From Cylindrospermum sp. FACHB-282 (GTDB lineage: Bacteria; Cyanobacteriota; Cyanobacteriia; Cyanobacteriales; Nostocaceae): DNA of 64,000 nt. The notes beneath the pieces were generated by a model that ran no database searches, had not been told where the DNA came from, and saw only the letters and a program-made list of their open reading frames with translations. This document shows, in pieces, positions 12,105 through 21,702 of this stretch. Where the stretch lies: positions 155,973-219,972 of the forward strand of contig NZ_JACJRJ010000002.1 of the NCBI RefSeq assembly GCF_014697195.1, given 5' to 3'. A program made the position numbers and the translations under genes. The number at the start of each line of letters is the position of its first letter. The first letter of the stretch is position 1.

Positions 12105-12254
12105 CAGGGCTGTTTCGTTCTAGAACCCTGAACTCAAGTTCAGGGCTAACAACTCCCATTCCGTTTTAACGGAATAGAAACTTCTTTTACTCGTCTTTAG
12201 ACGAATGAGTGCTATTAGAATTCTAAGGTAGTTGTTGAAAATGAAATAGCCCTG
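12105..12254. repeat. MITE-like noncoding element with ~15 bp imperfect terminal inverted repeats and three internal hairpins
   Basis: CAGGGCTGTTTCGTT (12105) against AATGAAATAGCCCTG (ends 12254); hairpins CCCTGAACT-CA-AGTTCAGGG (12126-12145), ATTCCGTT-TT-AACGGAAT (12158-12175), TCGTCT-TT-AGACGA (12191-12204). Confidence 0.65.
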
Positions 12255-12299
12255 AGTGTCTAACCGTAACTGCTCTCTAAGTCAGAATTAAAAATTGTT

Positions 12300-13649
12300 A
12301 TGACTCCTAACCTGTCGCTAAATGGATTTTTGAGTCGATACAATTTCATGACAAACCCGATATTACTCATTCCCTTACTATTGAGCTTTGGCTTAATAGT
12401 ATTTTTAGGAGTACATATAGTTATTGACATCAACCAAGTACATTACTTGAACATTGCGGCAGGGTCAAAACAAAGTGAAAGTTATATATTAAGTCAAGTA
12501 ATGGCTCAAGTAGTAGCCAAACATGAGCCAAAAATTCAACTCCGAGTCATTGAAACTAAAGGTTCTGAAGAAAATATTCAATTACTGGAAGAAAACAAGG
12601 TACAACTAGCTACAGCACAAGCTGATATTCCCACTCTACCCTCAGCCCGACTAATCTGCAATTTGTTTTCAGACGCATTTCAGCTAATAGTCACAGAAAA
12701 ATCTGGTATCCAGGAAGTTGCTGGAGTCAAAGGTAAACGAATTGCCTTACCTCCCCAAGGGGGTGGCCAATATAATTCATTTTGGGAGTTGGCAAAACAT
12801 TACCGTCTGGTAGGGAATGAATTTACACACACAGCAATGTCAGAAGAACAAGCTGATCTTCTCTTTCGCAACCAGCAAATAGATGCAGTTTTTCGGGTTC
12901 GTCCCCCAGGTAATAAGTCAATTCAGCAACTTGTCCAGAATAGCAACGGACGGTTAGTGGCAATTGATCAAGGTGCGGCAATGAAAATAACTCAGCCAGC
13001 CTTTGAACCAGCATTTATACCTAAAGGCGCTTATCAAGGAAATCCCCCCATTCCGGCGATCAATTTGCCTACAGTAACTTTGCAAAGAACTCTTTTGGCT
13101 TCTAAATTTGTTGATGCTGGTATCGTCCGACAAATAACTGCAATTTTGTATGATTATCGCCAGGAGTTGGCAAATTTGATGCCTTTAGCAGCAAATATCA
13201 GTCCTCCCAGTACAGTTAGTGGGACTGGTTTACCACTTCATCTAGGTGCGGCTGCTTATTATGACCGAGAAAAACCCAACTTTATTCAGGAAAATGCTGA
13301 TTATTTTGGCTTAATTTTGACATTTGTGCTGTTATTAGGGTCTTGGCTTTGGCAGCTAAAAGTGCGATTTGAGAAATTGCAAAAAAATCGTGGTGATGAC
13401 TTTAACCAAGATATTGTCAAGTTGATCAGAACAATTGAAAGCTGTCAAGATATTAATAAGCTAGAAAAAATTCGGATTGAATTGTTAGATGAGTTTGAGA
13501 AAGTTGTGGAAGCTTTGGACAAAGACAGAATTACACCAGAGTCATTCCAATCATTTACTTTTACATGGGAAGCGGGTATGTCAGCATTGCGCGATCGCAA
13601 ACTGTGGTTAGCCAGAGAAACTTTAGCACGTCAGCAACCTAAACCATAG
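12300..13649 (+). CDS. TAXI-type (TRAP-associated) solute-binding protein with C-terminal TM and cytoplasmic tail
   Basis: Single N-terminal TM, AAGSKQSESYILSQVMAQVVAKHEPKIQLRVIETKGSEENIQLLEENKVQLATAQADIP, then TM FGLILTFVLLLGSWLWQLKV and a charged tail. Confidence 0.8.
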   Translation: MTPNLSLNGFLSRYNFMTNPILLIPLLLSFGLIVFLGVHIVIDINQVHYLNIAAGSKQSESYILSQVMAQVVAKHEPKIQLRVIETKGSEENIQLLEENKVQLATAQADIPTLPSARLICNLFSDAFQLIVTEKSGIQEVAGVKGKRIALPPQGGGQYNSFWELAKHYRLVGNEFTHTAMSEEQADLLFRNQQIDAVFRVRPPGNKSIQQLVQNSNGRLVAIDQGAAMKITQPAFEPAFIPKGAYQGNPPIPAINLPTVTLQRTLLASKFVDAGIVRQITAILYDYRQELANLMPLAANISPPSTVSGTGLPLHLGAAAYYDREKPNFIQENADYFGLILTFVLLLGSWLWQLKVRFEKLQKNRGDDFNQDIVKLIRTIESCQDINKLEKIRIELLDEFEKVVEALDKDRITPESFQSFTFTWEAGMSALRDRKLWLARETLARQQPKP

Positions 13650-13687
13650 TTTGTTAAGGTGTTCTGTAGAGCGATTGCTGCTAATTA

Positions 13688-14185
13688 TTACCACTTCTTA
13701 TGCAAAATTGGCATAGTAAACAAACCCCAGGCTAAACCCGTAATCAAGCCAAAAGGCGTAACCAGATAATTATTAAAACTCCACAAACCAAAAACTTGCG
13801 CTGCTAATTCCACCGGATAAGCCATCATCAAAACACTGGCAAAAGCTGCACCATTCCAACCGTATGGACTTAACCAATAAAAACCTTGACCACCAGTCAC
13901 CCCATACAACAGACGAGTGATCAGCAAACCCGTAACCGTCCCATAGCAGCGCATACAGACAGCCATGAGAAAGGGTGGTGCTAAATCCAAACCCATATCT
14001 GGTTGCGGACATACATGATTACCCATAAAGTAAATGATGTCCGCAATCCCCGGAAGCAAAAACACCCCAGACGCAGCAAGAAAGGGAGCAACAGGCGGGC
14101 CAAAAACCATACCCACCAATAAAAAATCAGCAATAAAACTCACCCAATTAACCCGCAACTCCTCACGCAAAATTACTCTTGTCAT
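13688..14185 (-). CDS. DUF2085-family membrane protein
   Basis: Hydrophobic; FMGNHVCPQPDMGLDLAPPFLMAVCMRCYGTVTGLLITRLLYG contains the C..R pattern of DUF2085. Confidence 0.75.
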   Translation of the reverse strand: MTRVILREELRVNWVSFIADFLLVGMVFGPPVAPFLAASGVFLLPGIADIIYFMGNHVCPQPDMGLDLAPPFLMAVCMRCYGTVTGLLITRLLYGVTGGQGFYWLSPYGWNGAAFASVLMMAYPVELAAQVFGLWSFNNYLVTPFGLITGLAWGLFTMPILHKKW

Positions 14186-14231
14186 TCCCTTTCTTCCCTT
14201 CGCGTCTTTGCGCCTTTGCGTGATACCTTTC

Positions 14232-16343
14232 TTAACCTACCTGAGTAATGTAGGGACTTGTCAACTTATCCAACTGCTGTGTCAACAGACTGAGGAACAA
14301 TCCCACATCTGTAACTACACCTACTGATTCTACAGAACCGCGATCGCTTAATTTCGTCACCACAGCCGGATTAATATCCACACACACCATTTTCACACCT
14401 GCTGGAGTCATATTCCCCACACCAATAGAGTGCAGCATCGATGAAAGCATCAAAATCATCTCCGCACCTTGGATGTGTTTGGCATATTCTTCCTGGGCCT
14501 GAATCAAATTCATGATGGTATCAGGTAAAGGGCCATCATCCCGAATGGAACCGGCGAGAACAAAAGGTATATGATTGTGAACACATTCATACATGACGCC
14601 GCTTTTAATTACTCCGGCTTCCACAGCTTTGGTAATGCTGCCATAACGACGGACAGAATTAATTACTTTTAGGTGATGACGGTGCCCACCACGAACGGCG
14701 ATACCCCGTTTCATGTCCATACCAAGGGAAGTACCCATGATATTTTGCTCGATATCGTGGACGGCGATCGCATTTCCCCCCAAAAGCGCTTGCACATAAC
14801 CTTCACGAATCAATCGTGATAGATGTTCGCCGCCGCCTGTATGAATCACCACAGGCCCTGCTGTGACAACTACTTTACCACCAGCATCCCGAATTTTACG
14901 TAATTCCCAAGCCACTTGTTCAACGACCAATTCCACGCGGCGCTCGCTGGAAACCCCCGACGACATAAAGCTGAATTCTTGAGTGTTACGGACTTCGCGG
15001 GATTCTGGTTTGCGGATGGTGCGGATACCTAGCACATCGACAACGACGCGATCGCCTATTTCCAAGTCCCGTAATAGTTTACACCGAGCGACAATCCCAT
15101 TGGGAGTTTGAGAAATGGCGATCGCACCATCCATCCGCTGATTTTCCACTTTCAGCCATTCACCATTTACCCGCACTTCCGTAGGATAAATTGTGCTGAC
15201 ATAGAAATCATCGGGCGCAACCCCCGCTTGAATTACAGGCTCTAATTTAGTATCCCGCTCATCTTGGGGTAAGTCTACCGCACCCAAATCAATCAACCGC
15301 GAGATGATTTCTTCCATCACCCCATGGGATGGCGCTGACACCTTTACCTCAGCCGCTGAAGTGCTTTGGCGCTGTTCTCCCAAGTTGAAATTCAGAACCT
15401 GGAAACTGCCCCCAGCGTCTACAATCAAATCTAAAGCGCGGTTAATTAAACCAGCATCGAGCAAATGTCCTTCCATGCGGATGATGCGGCTTTCTACCGA
15501 CACATTGGCATGAACATCAACCTGTACTGGTTCCGTCACCCGCAACGTTAAGCATTTAGCCGCACCACCAGCTTTGAGAAATTCCGTCAGTGGTGTTTCG
15601 ATTACTTGGAAGCCCACCTGTGCAAGGCGTGTTTTCAAATTATCACTCGCCTTGTTCATGATGACGATATTTTCCACATTCACCGTATTACAGGCGAAGT
15701 TCACCGCATCAGCTTCGATGATCGCAATCCGCTTTTCTGGTGCAACGCGCATTTCGATTAAGCGGTTGGAATAAGAATCAAAAGCGCCGGGATAATAAAG
15801 TAAATAGCCGTTTGCTAAGGGACAAAAGCAAGTATCTAGGTGATAGAAGCGATCGTCTATCAGCCGCAGAGACAGTACCTCAATATCCAACCATTTGGCG
15901 AGGTAAGGGTGAGAATCTAATTCTGAGCGAAAACCGTATCCCGCCCATAACCAACGTCCTTCCCTGTCTAGGAGTGCGTCCCCAGCACCTTCAAAGGGTA
16001 AATCTTTTGGCAGTTCATAAACTTTATAACCATTTTCCTCAAACCATTGTTTGAAGAAAGGCTCCTCACCCTGACGTTCTTTGTGCAAAAAGCGACTGAG
16101 AACGACATTTTTCCCCAGCACTAAGCCAGCATTGGCGGTAAAAACTAAATCTGGCCAACCTTTCTGGGGTGGGACTAAGTCTACAATGGCGTTTTCTTTG
16201 AGGATATGGTGTAATTTCTCCCACTGTTCCACGGCGCGATCGCGCGAAGATTTGTGAATATTTCCCTCCATCCAGGGATTAATCACATAGTCCACATCGT
16301 AGTGATCAGGGGCACACATCAAAAAGCGAATCCGGGAAGTCAT
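14232..16343 (-). CDS. agrE: Bifunctional arginine dihydrolase / ornithine cyclodeaminase (AgrE/ArgZ-type)
   Basis: N-terminal GME domain (MTSRIRFLMCAPDHYDVDYVINPWM...FTANAGLVLGKNVVLSRF), central LOR/SDH domain, C-terminal ornithine cyclodeaminase-like Rossmann region; size and architecture match cyanobacterial AgrE/ArgZ. Confidence 0.9.
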   Translation of the reverse strand: MTSRIRFLMCAPDHYDVDYVINPWMEGNIHKSSRDRAVEQWEKLHHILKENAIVDLVPPQKGWPDLVFTANAGLVLGKNVVLSRFLHKERQGEEPFFKQWFEENGYKVYELPKDLPFEGAGDALLDREGRWLWAGYGFRSELDSHPYLAKWLDIEVLSLRLIDDRFYHLDTCFCPLANGYLLYYPGAFDSYSNRLIEMRVAPEKRIAIIEADAVNFACNTVNVENIVIMNKASDNLKTRLAQVGFQVIETPLTEFLKAGGAAKCLTLRVTEPVQVDVHANVSVESRIIRMEGHLLDAGLINRALDLIVDAGGSFQVLNFNLGEQRQSTSAAEVKVSAPSHGVMEEIISRLIDLGAVDLPQDERDTKLEPVIQAGVAPDDFYVSTIYPTEVRVNGEWLKVENQRMDGAIAISQTPNGIVARCKLLRDLEIGDRVVVDVLGIRTIRKPESREVRNTQEFSFMSSGVSSERRVELVVEQVAWELRKIRDAGGKVVVTAGPVVIHTGGGEHLSRLIREGYVQALLGGNAIAVHDIEQNIMGTSLGMDMKRGIAVRGGHRHHLKVINSVRRYGSITKAVEAGVIKSGVMYECVHNHIPFVLAGSIRDDGPLPDTIMNLIQAQEEYAKHIQGAEMILMLSSMLHSIGVGNMTPAGVKMVCVDINPAVVTKLSDRGSVESVGVVTDVGLFLSLLTQQLDKLTSPYITQVG

Positions 16344-16601
16344 AAAAAATATTGCAAGGGTTTAGATGCTACAAGTCTATGCTTGGAAACAGGGTTTTGC
16401 CGCTCCAATTCTGTAAAATCTGCTACTAAACGTCTACCTTTTGATAGTTGAAGGCTGTACAAATGCTTTGCTCTTAATTCTAAGATCAGCAGAGACTAAG
16501 GAAAAAGCAGCAGGAGATAAAATGTCAAAATGGCAATCGAAGCATCGGGCTAAAGCCACAAGTTCGTGCTATTCTAGCGCCCTTTGGTAACCATAATTTA
16601 C

Positions 16602-17027
16602 ATGACAGGACTAACAATTATAGTCGAAGATCATCCCTCCCCAGAGGCAATTCGGACTGTGATTAACAATTTGATTGAATACAACAATCTCAGTCAGGCT
16701 GAAAAGGACATATACCAGCCGCTGACTATCTTGTTACGAAACGATAACGATGAAATTGTCGCTGGGTTACTTGGTAAAACACAATGGGGATGGTTGTTTA
16801 TCTCTCACCTGTGGGTTGCTGAATCCCTGAGAAATCAAGGTTACGGAAGTAAAATGATGCTAAAAGCTGAAGAAGTGGCTAAACAACGCAATTGTTCTCA
16901 TATTTACTTGGATACATTCAGCTTTCAAGCCCAGGGTTTTTATGAACGTCTAGGATATGAGATATTTGGCGTTTTGCCAGACTTCCCCCCAGGGCATCAA
17001 CGGTATTTTTTTAAGAAAGATATTTAA
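16602..17027 (+). CDS. GNAT family N-acetyltransferase
   Basis: ISHLWVAESLRNQGYGSKMMLKAEEVAKQRNCSHIYLDTFSFQAQGFYERLGYEIFG: acetyl-CoA-binding motif A. Confidence 0.9.
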   Translation: MTGLTIIVEDHPSPEAIRTVINNLIEYNNLSQAEKDIYQPLTILLRNDNDEIVAGLLGKTQWGWLFISHLWVAESLRNQGYGSKMMLKAEEVAKQRNCSHIYLDTFSFQAQGFYERLGYEIFGVLPDFPPGHQRYFFKKDI

Positions 17028-17077
17028 TTTTTCGACTTCTTGCAAAAATCCTGTTTGATTATTTGAAACCACAGATA

Positions 17078-17190
17078 TAGGACTTACTTCCTTTGGAAAT
17101 TTATCCTAATTTTGGTTTTTTTAATAGTGTTTTAATGCGTCCCCTGACGCATTTTAGTAGGGTGCGTTCCCTAACGCACGGATTAAAATT
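17078..17190. repeat. Dispersed palindromic repeat, inverted relative to a copy at ~6432-6605
   Basis: AGGACTTACTTCCTTTG..., TGCGTCCCCTGACGCAT and GTGCGTTCCCTAACGCAC match the reverse complement of the 6.4-6.6 kb region. Confidence 0.65.
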
Positions 17191-17291
17191 TTAAATTTTA
17201 TCTATAATCCAAGATTCCTAAAATTGATCATCCAGGTTCCTAATTATTAAAAAAAAGCAAGTTTGAAATCACATTAGTTGAGCCAGGATTT

Positions 17292-17900
17292 TTAAAGTTC
17301 TGCACTTTGCCACAGATACCAAGATGCTACAGTGCAATAAGGCTTCCACTTTAGCCCAAAATGCTCTACAGTTTTCTTATCTGGCAATTCTGGCAGCGCA
17401 TAGAGGCGGCGAATTCCCGAACGAACTCCCAAATCATCCACAGGTAACACATCAGGGCGATGTAGGCGAAAAATCAGCATCATTTGCACAGTCCAACGTC
17501 CAATGCCTTTGACTTGCGTCAGGGTTTGGATAATAGCTTCATCTTCCATTACCTCTAACTCTGCAAGAGTTGGTAATCCATCAATTATTTTCTGCGCCAA
17601 ATCTTTGAGATAGACAACTTTGGGGCGAGAAATACCTACCCCGCGCAACATTTCATCTGGGGTATTGAGGATAGCTTCTGGAGTGGGAAAAGGTTGTTCA
17701 GCATAAAGTTCTAGAAATCGGCGATGAATTGCAGCGGCGGATTTACCAGAAAGTTGCTGATAGAGAATTGCTCTAGATAGAGAAAAAAATAAATCTCCAG
17801 TTGGCTGTACTTGGTCAAGTTGACAATCACCAACCTGCTCAATTACAGATCCTAAAATCGGGTCTTTTTTGAGTGCCGCAATAGCCAAAGAATAATCCAT
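17292..17900 (-). CDS. DNA-3-methyladenine glycosylase II family protein (AlkA-like)
   Basis: HhH-GPD motif VKGIGRWTVQMMLIFRLHRPDVLPVDDLGVRSGIRRLY. Confidence 0.9.
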   Translation of the reverse strand: MDYSLAIAALKKDPILGSVIEQVGDCQLDQVQPTGDLFFSLSRAILYQQLSGKSAAAIHRRFLELYAEQPFPTPEAILNTPDEMLRGVGISRPKVVYLKDLAQKIIDGLPTLAELEVMEDEAIIQTLTQVKGIGRWTVQMMLIFRLHRPDVLPVDDLGVRSGIRRLYALPELPDKKTVEHFGLKWKPYCTVASWYLWQSAEL

Positions 17901-17937
17901 TGTTTTTATAGCCGCTAACAGTATTTTAATTAAATTT

Positions 17938-18097
17938 GACCTCTCTCAAAACCTCTCCCCTCTTGAGGGGCTACCGTGTACACACAAGTTATCCGATTAC
18001 CCAAAAATCTTGAAAAACCTCAAAGATTCCTAACGGACATCCCTCTCCTTCGCAAGGAGAGGGACAGGTTTTGCGTAGCAGAACCAGGGTGAGGTTT
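17938..18097. repeat. Dispersed ~160 bp repeat, copy B
   Basis: Same order of blocks as 2514-2670; a degenerate inverted copy is near 40453-40578. Confidence 0.8.
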
Positions 18098-18279
18098 TGT
18101 ATTTTTCAAACAACCTACTCCCTAGAGAAATACGATTAAGGCGAAATTTTGCAAAAAACTTTATACCTATGGTGATAATAATATATGGAGGTCAGAAAAC
18201 CTCGCCCTGAGTTGGAAAAAGCGAGTTTATGCCAGAAAACCGCCTTCTGGATAAATTTATAGCCAGATAATATCCCTCG

Positions 18280-21035
18280 ATGCCTTATAACCCGCGCCTT
18301 AAGTTTTTAATCGAAATCTTAAAAGCCGTCGCCAAGAACAACACGCCGGAAAACATCTATCCCCGGCTGAAGGCGAAGCAACACCTATTAGATCAAGAAT
18401 TTGCTCAAGTTTTGCAAAGCTGGGCTAGGGAACAGTTTGACATATTGGAGAGGGAAGCAGCACGAGATATTGCCTCCAATATTAATAATTTCACTAATCG
18501 GATATGTGAATTCCCCTTAGGCAACCGGGCGAGTAATTTAGAAATTGCGATTGCCGATTACGAGCTATTACTGACTTTTTTTACCCTCACAGATTTTCCA
18601 CAAGAATGGGCAATGACCCAAAACAATCTGGGAAATGCATACAGTGACCGGATACTTGGGCACAAGGCAGAGAATTTAGAACAAGCGATCGCATCTTACC
18701 AAGCAGCATTGCAAGTCTACACCCGCACTGCGTTTCCCCAAGACTGGGCAATGACCCAAAATAATCTGGGAGTTGCATACTGTAACCGGATACTTGGGGA
18801 TAGGGCAGAGAATTTAGAAATGGCGATCGCATCTTACCAAGCTGCATTGCAAATCTACACTCGCACAGCGTTTCCCCAAGACTGGGCAATGACCCAAAAT
18901 AATCTGGGAATTGCATACAGAAACCGGATACTTGGGAACAGGGCAGATAATTTAGAAATGGCGATCGCATTTTACAAAGCTGCATTGCAAGTCTACACCT
19001 GCACAACGTTTCCCCAAGACTGGGCAAAGACCCAACACAATCTGGGAATTGCATACAGTCAGGCAGGGAATTTAGAATTAGCGATCGCATCTTACGAAGC
19101 TGCATTGGAAGTTCGCACCCGCGAAGCTTTACCCCAAGACTGGGCAATGACCCAAAATAATCTGGGAAATGCATACAATCAGGCAGGGAATTTAGAACTA
19201 GCGATCGCATCTTACCAAGCTGCATTGCAAATCTACACCTGCACAGCTTTTCCCCTAAAATGGGCAATGACCCAAAACAATCTGGGTAATGCATACAGTC
19301 AGGCAGGGAATTTAGATCAGGCGATCGCATTTTACGAAGCCGCATTGCAAGTCTACACCCGCACTGCCTTTCCCCTAAAATGGGCACAGACCCAAAACAA
19401 TCTGGGTAATGCATACAGTCAGGCAGGGAATTTAGAACTAGCCTACAACGCCTATAAATCTGCCATTGAAGGTGTAGAATTTCTGCGGCGGCAAATTGTT
19501 TCTGGTGATGAAAGTAAACAAAAACTGGCGGAAGAATGGAACGAACTTTATCGCCGGATGATAGATGTGTGTTTGCAACGGCATGATTCCTCCCAAGCGC
19601 TGAGATATATTGAACGGAGTAAAACGCAGAATTTAGTAGAAGTAATAGTTAAGCGAATTCTCCAACAGGAACTGCAACCTCTAGACAACGAAATTGCTGA
19701 GGAACTACTACGCCTCAAAACCTCAGAAAACCCAGATCAAACACACCTTAATCAACTCCAAGCAAAACGTGAGGAAATCCAAAAGGGTGAAGTTCCCTTA
19801 TCTACCATCAGCTTCAGCGATATCCAAGCTTTAATAGATGATCACACCGCAATATTGCAATGGTACATTTTTGATGATTGCTTCCGCGCCTTCATCATTA
19901 CCCCTCACCATCCAAAACCACAAGTTTGGTCATCTACACGGGAAGATTTAGATAATTTAGAAAACTGGAAAGCAGATTATCTCAACATCTACGAACCCAA
20001 AAACAGCACTTGGCGACAAAACCTAGCCGCAAAACTACAGCAGTTAGCAGAAATTCTCCACATTAACGAAATTCTCGCCCAATTCATCCCCCCAATATTC
20101 AAGCCCTAATTATCGTCCCCCATCGCTACTTACATTTATTTCCTTTCCATGCTTTACCTATAAATAGCGATAAAGAATTTTTGATAGATAGGTTCACCAA
20201 TGGTGTGAGATATGCTCCCAGTTGTCAGTTATTGCAGCTTGCTAAAAATCAACCACAGCCTTCTGGGCAGTTAGGTAAAATCTTTGCCATTCAAGACCCC
20301 AATGAAGACTTGTATTACACTAATATCGAAGTTGAAACCATTGCCCGTCACTTTCAACCAGCACCAATAGTTTTGAAAAAAAGCCAAGCTACTAAAGACG
20401 CTTTATATCAACCTCCACATAATGATAGTTTGCAGTCTGCCCATTGCTTACACTTTTCTTGTCACGGTTATTTTGACCTCGAAGCACCTTTAAATTCTGC
20501 CCTAGCCCTAGCTAACTCTCGCGTTTCTTCCGTTCCCAATGCCGACAGCAGACGCTATAGCCGCTTTACCAAAGATAGCGACTTCGACTTACAAAAATGT
20601 CTAACTTTAGGTGATATTTTTAATCTTAATCTCCGTCAATGTCGCCTTGTCACTCTTTCAGCTTGTCAAACCGGAATCATTAACCACGAAAACACCAGCG
20701 ATGAATACATTGGCTTACCTAGTGGTTTTATCAAAGCAGGTAGTGCAGTTGTAATTAGTACCTTATGGTCTGTGGAAGATTTTTCTACTACTTTATTAAT
20801 GATTCGCTTTTATGATAATTTAAACTCTCTAAGCATAGTGCAAGCCTTACAAGAATCTCAGCTTTGGTTACGTAACGCCACCCAAATAAAATTAATTAAA
20901 TGGACTAGCGAACACCCAAAAATTGAGCAACATTATAAGGATAGGATTCAGGAAGAATTAGAATTATGGTTTAAATCAGAACAAAAACCATTTTATAAAC
21001 CTATAGATTGGGCTAGCTTCTGTATAATTGGATAA
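18280..21035 (+). CDS. TPR-CHAT (caspase-like) protein interrupted by a -1 frame change at C6 (20088-20093); ORF parts 18280-20109 and 20181-21035
   Basis: TPR repeats (WAMTQNNLGNAYSQAGNLELAIASYQAALQ); the -1 frame after the C-tract reads NIQALIIVPHRYLHLFPFHALPINSDKEFLIDRFTNGVRYAPSCQLL without stops into ORF2, which has CHAT His (HCLHFSCHGYFD) and Cys (LVTLSACQTG) motifs. Confidence 0.85.
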
Positions 21036-21063
21036 TGCTAAATAACTAAAAAGGAGTTTCATC

Positions 21064-21438
21064 ATGATGAAAGATAATGCAATTATTGAATCTTTTATAG
21101 AAGTTCTGAAAGACAGTGAATATCCGTTAGCAGCCGAAACTATTGCCGATTTGTATCAGCTTGATAAAACTCTGTCAAATTTGCAAAATCAACCCATCAA
21201 ATTAGGCGCTGAGGCAATTATCGCTTGGTGTAAGGAACATCCAGAAGTTAGAGATGTAGTCCGATACAATTATAATAATAACAGAGAAATTCAAACGGCA
21301 GGTTCAGGTGAATCAGCCAGTACAGAAACTACCCTCGTTAATCATTATCCCCGCATAAAAGAGGCAATTAAAAATTGCCAAAATCCTCCAAATCCACCTG
21401 CTGATAGTACAACTAATAATTCCAACAATAATCCTTAA
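21064..21438 (+). CDS. Small hypothetical protein, helical N-terminus and low-complexity Asn/Pro/Thr tail
   Basis: Starts 26 bp after the CHAT stop behind AAGGAG (Shine-Dalgarno-like); MMKDNAIIESFIEVLKDSEYPLAAETIADLYQLDKTLSNL... Confidence 0.7.
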   Translation: MMKDNAIIESFIEVLKDSEYPLAAETIADLYQLDKTLSNLQNQPIKLGAEAIIAWCKEHPEVRDVVRYNYNNNREIQTAGSGESASTETTLVNHYPRIKEAIKNCQNPPNPPADSTTNNSNNNP

Positions 21439-21702
21439 AATATTAGGGGTGCGTTAAATACAGTACTTCATAAGTAAATAAAGTACACATTTCAATATTA
21501 TAAATCCTGTGGGGTGGGCATCTTGCCCGCCTTTGTGTACCTCACTCAGATAAAATTTACTGTAGGTTTAACGCACGATATAGCGGTTTTCATATCAGTG
21601 AGGTACAGTTTTCAATCGCAAACCCTCTAGGGGCGGGGTTTACCCGCCATCGATTGTATTTCATCCGACAGAGAATCGCTATAAAAAAATTAGGTATAGA
21701 TA

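Noticed and set aside
15740-16054. 104 aa plus-strand ORF
   Set aside because: Lies wholly antisense to the arginine dihydrolase/ornithine cyclodeaminase gene; no recognisable features.
18587-19414. 275 aa minus-strand ORF with repeated MHYPDCFGSLPILGE units
   Set aside because: It is the antisense of the 120-nt-period TPR repeats in the CHAT gene; the apparent repeat protein is a shadow of the coding strand.
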